Origin: Pratylenchus scribneri
Taxonomy: Eukaryota; Nematoda; Chromadorea; Rhabditida; Pratylenchidae
Direction of reading: 5' to 3'
Assembly: GCA_030063045.1 (NCBI GenBank)
Contig: JAQSEB010000063.1
Location: 372,001-436,000 of the forward strand
DNA length: 64,000 nucleotides
Under the pieces are notes generated by a model. That model had not been told where the DNA came from, ran no database searches, and saw only the letters and a program-made list of their open reading frames with translations. Below are positions 24,288-36,835 of the stretch, piece by piece (the first letter of the stretch is position 1; the number at the start of each line of letters is the position of its first letter). The position numbers and the translations under genes are program-made.

Positions 24288-24451
24288 CATTATTTTGTTA
24301 ACAATGATCAAATGCTACAAGACATCCAGGCGAATGAATATTTGGGAATATGGCACACATGTACATAGAATGCTTATATGGCACAAAATTGGAAACAATT
24401 CGTGCAATCCATCGAACTGGGAAAATGACCATTTTGGATGTGGAACCACAG
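24288..24451 (+). pseudogene. MAGUK guanylate-kinase exon (CASK/LIN-2-like), two frameshifts
   Basis: The reading is [19 protein letters not shown], an extra [11 protein letters not shown], an extra A, then [20 protein letters not shown] and DVEPQ, ending at CAG|GTGAAT. It matches CASK (YYFVSHDQMMQDI...NEYLEYGS...[10 protein letters not shown]...ILDVEPQ) almost residue by residue. The two single-base insertions (about 24345 and 24374) break the frame, but the donor is intact. The strand is opposite to the L27 exon 400 bases away, so this is a scrambled relic rather than a gene in place. Confidence 0.8.
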
Positions 24452-27078
24452 GTGAATATGAAGATGGAATTAAAATATTTAAAAATTTATTAAACCCATA
24501 GAAAATTACATTAAATGAAAAATTATTAATTTTTAAGTCGGTAAATTATGACATCCACAATACTACACAAAATGATGAAAAAAATTTAAATAAAATTAAA
24601 AAATTTTGAGAGCTGTGCACTCTTCTAAAACTGTGTTCAATTAATTTCATTTTTAAAATAAAAAAAAAATTATAATATAAATGTATTATTTTTTTAATTT
24701 TTTTGAATTTTTAAATTAAATTATACAAGAGTTATGTTGGATTATACAAAAATTATATGCTTTTCTATTTCTATACTTATAAAAGAATTTATGAGAATTA
24801 AAAAAATTTAGCAAAAATTTAGATTCTTCTTTCATTACAGATCTTATACGTCATTATTTCTATAAATTAATTTTAAATAATCGAAACTTGTATTAAAATT
24901 TTATGAATTTAGTGAAAAAAAAATTTAAATTATCAAAATTTATAAACAAATAAAATTGGGTAGAGAAAATATACGGGAATTTATTTTAGTGTCAGAAATG
25001 ATTTTATTTAATTTTAAATTTTTAAATTGTAATTTTTAATACTTTTATTTGATGTGATGCGTTGTGTACTAAAATTTTAATAAAACAAAATTAAATGCAT
25101 AAATTTATTAAGATAGAACCAGATTATTTTATGGTTTTAAAAAATTTTTTTAATTGACAAAATTTTATTCAAAATTCTATTATAATAAATTAAGAAATTT
25201 ATCAAATTTCTTTACACTTCATTTCCTGAAGATCAAAATGTACTTTCGATTCGAAATTAAATTTAAAAATTGTTTTTTTTATTTTAAATCATTTTTTGAT
25301 CATATTCAATTTGATAATAAAAAAATATAAATTTGCTAGTTTTTATTAGATTTAAATGACGAATATTTTATGGTTTTCATTTTTTTTTATCAATTTTACC
25401 AATTTTTTTACTCTCAAATAAGCTTGCCGAAAATTATTCTAATTAATAAATACATTACATGTAATTTTCTTTATAATAAATTCATACTTTTTAATTTAAT
25501 AATTCGCTAATAAACGAAAAATTGTTTAATGCTTATAAGGTCACAATTTTGATATTAATTAAAAATTGCTTAGAATTATTTTGATGCCCGTAAATTTATT
25601 TCTTTATTTCATTAATTAAATGAGCATTTTCCCATATTTATTTAAAGATGCCGCGGGCCCCGAATTTATTTACAAAAATAAAAATTCAAAATATATATGA
25701 TTTTTTCAACACGAATTTCTTCTATTAACAATTTTCCTATTATTTTTTATTTTATTTCATTTTTAAAATAATTTTTTTAAATATATTTATGTTCAATTCG
25801 TTGTATTTGTGTATTATAATAAATAAATAATAAATTAATCATTTACGCTCCTTAACATCCACTTTCTGTTTATACAAAAATTATTTTTTTAGTTTAAATT
25901 TTGAAATTGTTATTTTTTATTTTAAATTATATTTAAGCTCTTCATTCATTGTCTGATTTTAATAAAGCATAAATTTAATTGATAATATTACATTTGAACG
26001 AGGAATTTTCTATAGTTTTCAAATTTTTTATTATTAATTTTGCCAATTTTTATTTAGCCCCAAAATATCTTAATGAAAAATGTTTTAATTTCTAAATTAT
26101 TTATAGATTTTATTTAAATTTAATAATTTATTAATAAATTAATGAATATAATCTTTTTTTCTTTGTAATTTTTTTTTTAAATATTATTAAATAATTTTTG
26201 ATTTTCTTTGGTCACTTTTAATATATTTTTAATTTATTTTTCCCTATTTTAAAGAATAAAAGGCATAACTATTTTATGTGTTTTATTAAAATTAAAAATC
26301 AATACTAAAATTTTTTTTAATTCATATAAATATTTACACAAATTGTTACTTTTTTTCAAAATTTATTTGCACATTCAATTTTCAGATCATAACAAAATTA
26401 AAGACAACGGTCATAAATATCATGATTAAAAAAATATGGCCCAGAAAATGAACAGAGAAAATGATTTAATAAAATAATGATTAAAATTAATTTTGCCATT
26501 CTATTTTTATATTAAATTCATTTTTAAATTCTCATTTTATCTCTTCCGAGGATAAAAATTTTGTGAATTGCGGTTGCGGAACAGTGGAGAACAAAAACAA
26601 TGAGCAACACACATTTTCGAATGTATTTTTATTAATCAAAAAATATCTTTTTGTATTTTAATTAATTTTTTATATTTTTAAAATAAATTTTGATAATGCT
26701 TTCCCTGTGTGTTATTTAAATATATATGGAAAAAATACTTATTTAAATTAATCAAATAAAGAAATAAATTTATGGAAAGCAAAAATTTGTAACAAAATAA
26801 TTTTTAACTACTATCAAATTCAAAAGCGTTCCCTCATTTATTTATAATATAATTTATTAGTGAATATTATTAAATTAAAATAAAATTATTATCTTAAAAA
26901 ATTTAAATATATAAAGAAATTTTCAGCAACTTGGAACAAATTTATTAGTTTTATAAATTTATTTCTGTTTAATTAAAATATTGCTTAACTTATGCAAAAT
27001 TAATAAAAAAAATATGAAAATTAATCAAAAATTAATTAAGTAGGTCTATTGAATGAAAAGTCACATTAATCCATCATA
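24452..27078. other. AT-rich stretch without a gene
   Basis: Low-complexity A/T. The sequence HSSKTVFN (about 24617-24645) may be a trace of the next guanylate-kinase exon. One dispersed block lies inverted at 25590-25660 and another at 26705-26790. Nothing else supported. Confidence 0.5.
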
Positions 27079-27924
27079 GTAAGATTTCTTAGTTCATTTG
27101 AATATATGGTAAAATCAATTGTTCAACCAAAATATTGTGAGTCAAAAATTTATTTTTTAATCCGATAATAATTTGTCAAATCTATTTAATCTGTAGAACA
27201 AATTTAATATTTTTAATTTAATATTTATATATTTATTAATGCACCGCCTTTCTGGTCATTGCTTTTATTATTTTGAAAAAAATATTAAATTTATTATACA
27301 AAAATTCATCTAAAAAATGTATGAGTTGTAAAAAATTTTAAATACATTTTGGGTTTGTTACAACTCGTATAATCACAACTCGTATAATCTAAACTCGTAT
27401 AGGGAAAATAGTAATTTTTAAGAATTTGTCCTTTCATTAAGTAAAACTAGGAAAATAGAGCTATTTTAGGTGTAATTTGCTGGATTAAATATTTTATTTA
27501 TAAAAATTTCCATCCAAGACTATTTTGTACCTCCCACGGCATTTTATCATACAAAGTTAGAAAATATCTAAAATCTAAGGCCGGATTCGCGTTCATTTAA
27601 CTTAATTACTCTTGAAATAGCGGTTTCGAACCCATATTTTACGGTAGAATATGAATTTTTAAAAATTGCCTTTCTCACTATATGAGTTTGGATTATACGA
27701 GTTGTGATTATACGAGTTGACCCATTATACGAGTTGGACCATTATACGAGTTGCGATTATACGAATTGGGATTATACGAGTTGCGATTATACGAGATGTG
27801 ATTATACGAGTTGTGTTCAAACCTTGATAAATTATTATCGGATTAAAAAATAAATTTTTGACCCACAATATTTTGGTTGAACAATTGATTTTACCATATA
27901 TTCAAATGAACTACGAAATCTTAC
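27079..27924. repeat. Compound inverted repeat with 101-base outer arms
   Basis: Positions 27079-27179 and 27824-27924 are inverted copies differing at only a few bases. Between them lies a foldback element (about 27352-27823) whose ends GGTTTG...ACAACTCGTATAATC are also inverted, and which carries a short array of ATTATACGAGTTG units (27680-27815). The right outer arm touches the foldback end, while the left is about 170 bases away. Inverted duplication next to a foldback element is a plausible origin. Confidence 0.75.
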
Positions 27925-28315
27925 AAAAAAGAATTAGAAAAAATTTCAAAATTTAAATTCGATGAATCATTTTTTAATTTTCAAAAAAGATAGTGGAGGT
28001 CATTTTTTCCCAATTTGTATTTTAAAAAATTTTGATATAAATTCTAAAAAAACAATAAAAAAATTCAACGGAAAATTTACCCAAACTCAAAATACCTCTT
28101 AAAAATTTGAAAAAAAAATTAAACTCATAAAACATTCACATTATTTTAATTTTAAATAAACCATAAATTTGGCAAAAATTATAAAAAGAATCGAAACGCC
28201 ATAATACGAAAATAAAAATTTATTAAAAAAATAATTTTATAATTTTAAAATTCCTGTTCATTTCATTATTGCTTCCTCTCCAATAAATTTTTATCAAGAT
28301 AGAACCAATGTTGTA

Positions 28316-28745
28316 AAAATTTCAAAGTCTCGTCTCTCGTCTTCGTCTTTCGTCTCTACATTTTTACCCCCTCGTCTTTCGTCTCGTCTTTTCGTCTTTT
28401 ACTAAATTTAGCTCAAAATGAGTGAAATTTATTAAAATTTCAATTTTTGCCTCGAAAAATAATGGTTTGTTGATTTTATTGAGAAAATAATAATGAAAGT
28501 TGGTAAATGGAGATTAAATAATAATAGAACGTGGAAGACTGGAGCGTTTAAGGAAATATATCTTTCCTTCTTTTTCTCTTTCTCTTCCTCTCGTCCGTCT
28601 TCTCGTCTCTACCTTTTTACCCCCTCGTCCCTCGTCTCGTCTTTTCGTCTTGGCCTTTTTACCCCCTCGTCCCTCGTCTCGTCTTTTCGTCATGCCCTTT
28701 TTACCCCCTCGTCTCTCGTCTCGTCATTTCGTCTCTTTTTTAAGA
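28316..28745 (+). repeat. CGTCTC-rich low-complexity region with a 42-bp tandem repeat
   Basis: Two patches rich in TCGTCTCGTCTTTCGTC (28316-28410 and 28585-28745). The second contains three units of 42 bases starting at 28612, 28654 and 28696. Because 42 is divisible by three, the 86-codon plus frame here shows a 14-residue repeat (FTPSSLVSSFR...). I regard that frame as a by-product. Confidence 0.7.
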
Positions 28746-30014
28746 ATGATTAATTTAATAATTATATAACACACTGAAAATATTGAGAATCTAATGAAAG
28801 ATCCAATAAAATATTATGAAAAATTACATAAGATAAAAATTTTGTTTACATTATTTTTAAATTATATTATTTTTAATATTTAATGTTTTGGGCATACTGC
28901 TCTTATTTATATAAAGTTGTTTTTTCTTGAATTTATAAATTATTTTAATTCAATTATTTTATAAGTTTATTGAATTTAGTAAATTTCATGTATTTTATAA
29001 AATGGAACCCATAAATTTATTTGTACTTGATGATTTTAAAATAAGCATTTAATAATTTATTTAAATGATGTGCAAGAATTTTGCAAATTCATAAAAAAAA
29101 AAAATAAAAATTAAATTAAATAATTTTTATTAATAAATTGTTATAATAGCGAAATTGATAGAAAAATTTGATAAAAATAACGTCGCCGGGAAAAATTTTA
29201 CATAAAAATTGAACTCACTAAATAAAATTTGATCGATTTTTAGATTTTTTATTCTTAAAAAATATATTATTTTGATATTAAAAATGGATATCTCCAGTAC
29301 TGGTTACATTTTTTTACGGTTTCGCGGTTCTGGTTCCAGAGCGTTTCATATTTTAACGGTTCTAGGGTTCAGGTTCTGGAACTAGAAATGAAACGCTGTA
29401 ACCGATGTCAAGAACTAGAACAATGAAATTATTGATTGCAATTTAAATGGCTATATTTATTTTATTTTGATCTTACCAATTACATATTCTTGATCAACTT
29501 CGAGATGCTTCGATTGATATATCGAAATAAAAAATTTATTGACAAGTTCAAATTTTCGGACATAAAATATATCTAAATATATTTGGAATAAAAATGTTCA
29601 CTCAGAACTTGATTCTCTCCACCAAAATTGGGTAATAGTCATAGCAATAATTTGCCTCTTTTAAAGAAGTATACCATAATTGATATAAATTGATTAAAAT
29701 TTTAAAAATTAAATTATTAAAATTAAATATATAAATTTAAATTTAAAAATATTTAAATTTTAACCACAAAATGTTAATGCATTTTAACCTTTTATAATTA
29801 ATTCTCCATCGAATTTTGAATTATATAAAATCATTTTTTTTAAAATTTTTTTTAAATTTTAAAAACCCATAAAATAATTTTATTATTTACTTTACAATTT
29901 GTTAAATCTTAATATTTATAAAGATAGACAAAAAACCCACTGGATCAATAATTTTTAAAACAAAAAAATTAATTTATTTTAAACCCCGATAATATTTCAT
30001 AGATTTTTTGCATT
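28746..30014. other. AT-rich stretch with a possible decayed element
   Basis: Mainly A/T. About 29290-29425 is a patch of GGTTCTGGTTCC-like words flanked by CTGGTTACA and TGTAACCG, in the style of the hAT-like elements but without a clear target duplication. A dispersed block lies at 29868-29990. Confidence 0.4.
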
Positions 30015-30191
30015 TTATTGTGTACTGATTCCTAAATAGAATCGAGTATTATATTCTTCCGCAGCAGAAGAACAGGAATAATTTCCAATTTTGTCCACAT
30101 CTGCTACTGATTAGGGTTGAAAAATTGCAATTTGTTCGGCCACTAAACAGTAAATCCCATCGCCCATCACAAATATTGTTGTATCATTAGC
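30015..30191 (-). pseudogene. Ig-like exon, copy 2
   Basis: A 58-codon frame with one TAA reads DTTIFVMGDGIYCLVAEQIA and IFQP, the stop, then SVADVDKIGNYSCSSAAEEY and NTRFYLGISTQ. DxxxxGNYSC...FYLGI is the F-G strand pattern of I-set immunoglobulin domains. At DNA level it aligns with 53750-53900 (shared GGC(C)GAAC(A/C)AATTGCAAT and the end GAATxxxAATxCTCxATTxTATT). An AG lies at its upstream edge. Confidence 0.5.
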
Positions 30192-30249
30192 TTTGAATTA
30201 GCTTAATTAAAAATTTCACTATTCTGTTTATTATTAAAAAAAATCTCAC

Positions 30250-30351
30250 CATTTGATCCTTGCCGCCGTGATCCGCTAATTTTTTTAAGTTACCATTAAT
30301 TTGCCCTATGGGGAGGAGGACACCTTCTTGTGATGATTTTTGATATTCCAT
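30250..30351 (-). CDS. Exon-like frame with ATG and GTGAGA donor
   Basis: ATG opens MEYQKSSQEGVLLPIGQING and NLKKLADHGGKDQM, then GTGAGA. The gap to the Ig-like exon below is 59 bases, the size of a typical nematode intron, but joining donor and acceptor as seen would put the Ig exon out of frame. Either the acceptor is misjudged or the pair is broken. Function unknown. Confidence 0.45.
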
Positions 30352-31142
30352 TATTTTTTAAAATTCAATAATTTTTTAAAAATATTTTCATAAATTGTTA
30401 ATCTTCCATTTTTAAGAAATTTATTCGTATCATCCATTTTCAGATCATACAAAAATTTAAATTACCAATTCAAGTCCGGACTCCGGATTATTGCAATATT
30501 AATTGCACCTAGAAGCATCCGCCATATTCAAAAATATTTTTTGTGATTTTTCAATTTTTACAACTCATAAAATTTTTTATTTAATTTTTTAAAAAATTGT
30601 TTATTAAATTTAAAATAATAAAAATTTGGAAGATATGATGATCGAAATAATAAAAATATTTTAATATATAAAATTTTTCAGAATTATTTGATTTTAACAT
30701 TAAATTGGAGATGGATAAATATTATAAATTTAATTGTTTCCAGGATTCTGGATGTGGACCCAATAAATATATTTGTTGAAGCTTATTATGGGCTCATTTC
30801 CAAGAAGAATAGAAGGGATTAAAATAATGCATTATTTTTATTAAAAAAATATTTATTTTTTTTTGAAATTTTTTTGGACTTGTTTATTGTTTCCAATATG
30901 ATTAATTCAATTATTTTAACATTTATTATTTTAGTGATTTAGATAAAATAAATTATGGGCTTTATGAATTTTATTATAGATAAAATTAGAAATTTTTAAA
31001 ATTCCATTCAAAATCATACCCGAAAATAAGGTCAGCAAATAATTATTTTTGGACGATGGCATAAATCAAATATTTTCTTCTTGACATCAAAAAAGTTTTT
31101 TCCGAATCAGTTTACTTACTAATTTGATTTAAATTTTTGTAA

Positions 31143-31217
31143 TCAAAAAGTATAACCGCGAAGGTATTAAATAATAGAGGAGCACCATTTCACTCGCAAT
31201 TTCACAATTTGGATTCA
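31143..31217 (+). CDS. Short exon-like frame ending at a GTAAGT donor
   Basis: The frame follows a TAA and reads SKSITAKVLNNRGAPFHSQF followed by HNLDS, ending exactly at TCA|GTAAGT, a consensus donor. Composition is protein-like. Product unknown; the AKVLNNRGAP run would fit an Ig or fibronectin loop, but this is a guess. Confidence 0.35.
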
Positions 31218-31722
31218 GTAAGTTTTTTTAAATAAAATATGAAAAAATATTGGAAAATTTTTAAAGCCATAAAATAATTCGATTAAAAATAATTTAAAAT
31301 TCCTACAAAATAGCTCTAATTTAAAAAAAAAGGAGTTCATCTATGTGCAATAAAATATTAATAAAATAAATAAAAAAATCAACTCCACTTCGTCTACTTC
31401 TCGGTTTTCTCAAAATAATTTATAAAATTACATAAAATCCGCAATAACTCAAGATTGAGCCTTCATAATTGGTACTCAACTGCCAATATTTTAAACTCAT
31501 TTGACATCACAATTATTGTCAATTCAAAGGCGTTTCGAGCAAAATTAAATGTCTACATAAGAAATTTATTGTAATAATATATATGATCATTAATAATTTG
31601 TAGTCATATTCAATTAAAAAAAGAGTTTATTTTATTTAGTTTTAAATTCGAATCATTTTCATAAAATATTGACTTTCCAAATTTATCTTGGCCTACCATT
31701 CAATCAAATATTAAGATTTGAA

Positions 31723-31923
31723 TCATTTAATTTTAAAAAATATGGTGGTGGTGTCATAACAGCCATAATTTTTGAATCTTTTCGTAATCTGGTCAAAAAT
31801 TTTTCGATTTTTGGTACCCCTAAAAAAATTCTCAATAAATTGATATAAAATAATAGAATGAAATGAGGGAAATGAAATTATTTGGTAAATATTTTTATGC
31901 TGATTAATTAATTTTGTAATCAT
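31723..31923 (-). CDS. Hypothetical 66-codon frame
   Basis: ATG-initiated frame; its C-terminal half (NFFRGTKNRKIFDQITKRFK, NYGCYDTTTIFF) looks more protein-like than the AT-driven start. No splice sites, promoter or homologue recognised. May be chance. Confidence 0.2.
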   Translation of the reverse strand: MITKLINQHKNIYQIISFPSFHSIILYQFIENFFRGTKNRKIFDQITKRFKNYGCYDTTTIFFKIK

Positions 31924-32318
31924 TAATTAAATATTATTTGTAAATTAAATCAAATTTATTTATAATTTGAATTAATTTTTACTATTTAAATAAATTCGAC
32001 CCGCTCTTCAATTGTGATATTTAAATAATATTTGGTAGAATGCTAATTTAAATTAATCAAATAAAGAAATAAATTTATGAGAAGCAAGTTATTTTTTAAT
32101 AAATGAATTTTTAATATCAGTTCTAAAAGTTTATAATTATTAGCTATTATTTCGTTTATAAGTGAATTATAAAATTTAAAAAAAACAAAATTTATTATTA
32201 AAATTAGAATAATATTCAGCAAGATAATTTGCAAAACTATATTTTATAATTGATAACCTGATATATTCTATTAATTAATTTTCTGAAAAAATTATTTACA
32301 GATTTGTAAACTTTGGAT

Positions 32319-32646
32319 CAGTGCTGTGCCAGCTCCGGCTCCAGCTCCAGCTCCGGCTCCGGCTCCACCGGAGCGAAAAATTTTGAAGGTCGGAGCTCGG
32401 AGCCGGAGCTGGAGCCAAAATTTTTGGGGGGTCGGAGCGGAGCCGGAGCCGGAGCCCGGAGCTAAAAATTTGACCGGTTGGAGCCCGGAGCCGGAGCTGG
32501 AGCCAAAATTTTAGGGTTAAAATTCCGGAGCCCGGAGCTGGAGCCGGAGCTAAAAATTTTGAGGGTCGGAGCCCGGAGCCGGAGCTGGAGCCTAAATTTT
32601 TGGGGGTCGGAGCCCGGAGCTATAAAATCCGAAAGGCACAGCACTG
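32319..32646. mobile_element. hAT-like non-autonomous element, GGAGCC-rich interior
   Basis: The terminal inverted repeats CAGTGCTGTGCC / GGCACAGCACTG are perfect over 12 bases and are flanked by the perfect 8-bp direct repeat CTTTGGAT (32311-32318 and 32647-32654). The interior is an imperfect array of GGAGCCGGAGCT words interrupted by AAAATTTT-type spacers. No transposase. Three overlapping frames of 62-67 codons (APAPAPAP and similar) are products of the array. Lack of decay in the ends and target duplication suggests a recent insertion. Confidence 0.9.
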
Positions 32647-32654
32647 CTTTGGAT

Positions 32655-34374
32655 TCTTTTGTCATTTTAATTTTTTAATATTATTAAATAATTTTTGACT
32701 TCCATTTGTGACTTCCTATTTTATACATGTAATTTGTTTTTCCTCATTTTATAGAGAAGAAAAATATTTTATGTTTTACATTAAAATCAATATAAAAATA
32801 TTTATTTTACACTTTTATTTATTAATTTTTAAAAAATATTTCCATAAATTGTTAATTTTCCTTATATTATTCCATTTCAGATTCCGATAATGTTAAAAAT
32901 TTAAGGCACATGCAAAAACCGGTATTTTTTGCCTTCTTGTTAGTTCAAGAATTATTTCATCCAGAATGTGGATGTTGAAAGGCATAGACCAAAATACTGA
33001 TTAATTTAGATAAATTTAAAGTGAAATTGAATTTAATGAATTCTAAAAAAAAATTAAAAATTTTTAAAACAATTTTGCGACTCATAGAAATTTTTATTAT
33101 AAACTGAATTAAATTTCCCTTTAAAATAAATATATTCCAATTCAAAAAGGCTGCTGAAAGCAATTGCAAAGAAATTTAAAAGAATTAAAATATTTTAGAA
33201 ATTGCAATAAAATTTAACATTTATAGTAAGCTACTTTTTTCTCAAAATCATGTCAACATCGTTTTATTCTAATCCATTTTTAATTACTCTTCTTCTCCAA
33301 AAATTTCAAATACAGTTATTTTTAATTTGATTGATGCTAATTGCTAACAATACCAAATTAATGAATATAATTTTTTTTGTATTATAAAAATTGACAGTAA
33401 TAAACTATTATTTATAAAAATTAAAAAATTTTCATTTATTTTGAATGAAATTTATATAATTGCATATAAATTTTAAAATATTTAATAAAATGATTCCTGA
33501 GTGGGCATTTATTCGTAATTAACTTTTTGAAGAAGCATTTTGCAAATTTACGAATAAAGTTGATATTTCATTCAACAAAAAACTATTATTTATGGCTAAT
33601 AATGATCAATTGAATTTTTTATATGATATGTATTATTTTTAATATTGAATTAGTAAACATTCATTTGTAACTAGTTATTACCAAAATCTTTTTTTTTATA
33701 TTTTTATAAATTTATTTTTTTTTATTTTGCTTCGGCACACAGTTGGTTTCATTTGAATTAAATTTGAAATATATTTAATTAAATATATCAAATAAAGAAA
33801 TAAATTTATAAGATAAAAAATTAAATTCTAAAATTATTTTTGCAATAATAAAATCAAATCCAGAGGCATAAACAATGTGCGAATACAGACCAATTAAATT
33901 TAAAAATAAATAATACATTATTTAAAAATTAATTTTTTATAAATAAAATTTACAATATTTCATAAATATTTTATTATTCAAAATTTGTAGTTCAGTTTTC
34001 AACCCAAAATTTTGGCCAAATATTCAATGATCTGGGGTAATATAAATATAATTTTTTAAAAAATAAATAAAAATTAATACTAAAAAAAAGATTAATTTTA
34101 AATTTCTAAATTTAATAAAATAAATTAGTGAAGAATAAATTATGAAAATAAATGATTAAAATGAAATTAGAACTATTAATTTTTTAATCTCATAAAATTT
34201 ATTCAGCTAAAAAATAATAATATTTATCAACATTTATGAATAAATGTAATTAAGCTACCAGAAACCCATGAGCATTTTTGATAAATATTTAAAAATATTA
34301 AAATGAAAAAAAAATTAAAAATAATTTTAAATTAATTTTTACTGAATAAAAATAATAATATTTTCTGCAAATAA
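32655..34374. other. AT-rich stretch without a gene
   Basis: A/T low-complexity sequence. A dispersed block lies at 33765-33815. Short AT-driven frames at 32708 and 32957 have no protein-like composition. Confidence 0.5.
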
Positions 34375-34650
34375 GAGAGTAAATTTATAATTCGGCAAAG
34401 AGGTAGCACACAACGTCAGAAAGGATGAAGGGCGAGTAATGATGATGAGATCAAGCCCGACAAGTCAATCACGTCAGATGATGATGAAAGGCAGAAATTA
34501 AGCCGAACTGCGCTAATACCCATAAGTGTGGATGTAATTGGGTAATTAATCACTCACCAATTGAGAACAAAGCCAGGTCTGGAGGCGGCTAGCCGTTAAA
34601 GACATGGTTCGAACGGTGGCTCGTCTATCGAAAATAATGGACGTAAACGA
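34375..34650 (+). other. G+C-richer island of unknown nature
   Basis: About 275 bases stand out in composition. One plus frame reads ASNDDEIKPDKSITSDDDER and QKLSRTALIPISVDVIG before a stop; another reads GKEVAHNVRKDEGRVMMMRS. Near the end GGTTCGAAC resembles a pol III B box, but I find no A box or tRNA fold. It could be a coding relic or a retroelement fragment. Confidence 0.35.
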
Positions 34651-36344
34651 AATATTTTACTAATTTAAAATCATTTATAATTTTGAATGAATTTTTAATA
34701 TTTTTAATAAATTCGACTCCTTTGGCATCGTCGTGATATCTATAGATAAGGAAAAATGTCCATTTAAAGTAATCAAATAAATAACATAATTTATGGTAAG
34801 CAAAAATTAGTTTTGCCAAATGAATTTTTAAATAATAATATTAAAAAATCATAAATTTATTTAAAAATTAGAAATTTTTTAGCAAAATAATTTGGGACTA
34901 AACACAAATTCTATTATGAAATTTTGATAATTATAGAATAGTAATCTTTTCCCATTTTTAAAACTCATAAAATTTTTAAATAAGTTTTTGTTTAAAAATT
35001 CAATTAATTTTGGAAAATTAAAATTATGAAAGCTTTATCGATATATTCTCATTAAATAATATTTCAGTGTAACCCATAATTTTCCCTTGATTAATTTATA
35101 AAATAGTGAAAAATTTATTTAAATATATGAAATATCAAAGTCATCAACATCCAAAAATTATTTGCAAAATTCAAAAATTAAATATAAAATTCCTTTAAAA
35201 CAAATTTTTTAAAGTTATTTGTCAAAAATAATTCCACTGTTAATTAATTTTTTATTTTATAATACTATTCATAAAAATAAAGAAAAATAATATATTTTGC
35301 CTTAACAATCTGAATTGATGAATTGGGTATAAATTATTCCAAAAATTTAACTTTTTGAATTGCCATAAAAATATTATTTGTTTTTGTTCGGAGAGGTCAA
35401 ATTTGTACGGTCGTCAGTTTATATTATTATTTTGGCTTTTTAATATATAAATTCAATTTTTTGCAATGTCTTTTTTTAATTCAAATCAAATTTATAAATG
35501 CGTTTTAAAATGTAATTCTTTTTAATTCTGTAAATTATAATTTTTATTTTATAAATTTGTTCGAAATTTGGATTTTTTTGGCTCTGGAGTTTAATATCAG
35601 AATTAAAATTCAAATTATTAAAAAATTTTAACTTTTAATTAAAATATTTATGATATAAAATCAGAAGCTCTATAATGAAAAAAGAATCTAATTTTGGTTA
35701 AAAAATTTTATATTTACTTCTCATAAAAATTTTGTGTAATTAAAGAAATAACAAGATTAAAATTTATCTATTATTGGAAAAATAGAAGACATAAATCTAC
35801 ATAATTAATTTAAAAAATAATTTTTAAATCATAATTTTTATAAAATTTTAATAAATGGCTGTGGGCAATTTCAAAATAAGGCTATGAAATTTACACCAGC
35901 CTGAAAGAATTATATAGTTAGAATAAGAATTTCTTTTTTCTAACGAATCTCTTTATATGAATTTACTATAAATAAGCAAATTTCAAATTTTAATTTATGT
36001 TAAATTTGAATAAATAAATTTAAAGAAAATCATATTCTTTTTATAAATTGAAATAAAATTTTATATAAAAAATCAAATTCTCAAGTTTGTGTTGCTTAAA
36101 TGGAAGATTTAATCTCTTTAAATGTTCAGGAAAAGCAAAGGGTCCTCCTCTTGACTCGAATTAGTAATTTTTGAACTTATCAAATAATTTTAAGAGTGTA
36201 TTTATAACAAATTAGAATATTTATAAAATATATGAGAATATAATTATGGACAATAAATTATTTAAAATAAAAAGTTTAATTAATTAATTTAAAATTTTGA
36301 AACATAAAAAATAATTTATTCTAATTATTCTGGGCAATTCATTG
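34651..36344. other. AT-rich stretch without a gene
   Basis: One dispersed block at 34730-34810, several CATAAAAT words (34960, 35720). No supported gene. Confidence 0.5.
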
Positions 36345-36500
36345 TGCAAGGACGACTCCCCAAATAAAATTGAGCGTTATTTCCACACTCTCCAAATTCT
36401 ATTTTTCTAATTAGGCCAAATCTGATATAGATTTGGATTGCGTCATGGAAATTCGCCACCTCCAACTATAGCAATACCCTTGGACATTATAATGGTTAAA
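36345..36500 (-). pseudogene. Ig-like exon remnant, copy 3
   Basis: The frame reads TIIMSKGIAIVGGGEFP, a stop, RNPNLYQIWPNLI, then RKIEFGECGNNAQFYLGSRP. It aligns with the copy at 4918 (IIIMSNG...NPNLCPIWPN) and with the FYLG ending at 30015, bridging the two halves of the family. The stop and an in-frame deletion around the C of the F strand mark decay. Confidence 0.45.
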
Positions 36501-36699
36501 GATCAAGATTCACAATTTTTCACTCATAAAATTGAATTCTACTCGATCATTACAACATCATTTACTCCGAGCCATTTTCTAAAAATTTGAAAAAAAATTA
36601 AATTCATAAACATTCTCATTATTTATATTTTAAAATATCAAAAAATTTTACAAAAAATAAGTATGAAAGCCATTGGATTGAATCAATTAATTTTAAAAT

Positions 36700-36800
36700 A
36701 AAAAATAAATTTTGAAAAAATAAAATAAATCTCAAATTGTTGGTTTATTTTTTCTTCTTCTACTCCATTTTTTTCATTTTCCTCATCCTCTAGGTTCTTT
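36700..36800 (-). pseudogene. Acidic coding remnant
   Basis: Reads NLEDEENEKNGVEEEKINQQ followed by FEIYF. Just upstream another frame reads GGIADEDAKKR, so a frameshift separates this from the exon at 36836-36937. Same charged style as 15631 and 20914. Confidence 0.35.
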
Positions 36801-36835
36801 TCTTAGCATCTTCATCCGCAATTCCACCCAAATAA

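Larger units (their letters stand above)
30352..32310. other. AT-rich stretch with two small frames
   Basis: Apart from the exon-like frame at 31143 and the frame at 31723, this is intron-like. Positions 31240-31640 are paralogous to about 18030-18370. A dispersed block lies at 32020-32090. A copy of the small LLGPHPESW-type segment is at 30735-30800 (minus). Confidence 0.45.

Noticed and set aside
28493..28753. 86-codon frame with a 14-residue repeat as a gene
   Set aside because: Follows the 42-bp tandem repeat of CGTCTC-rich DNA; no other support.
32326..32678. Proline-alanine-rich and related frames
   Set aside because: Products of the GGAGCC array inside the hAT-like element.
34580..34625. 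tRNA or tRNA-derived SINE
   Set aside because: Only a B-box-like word is present; no A box or cloverleaf could be drawn.
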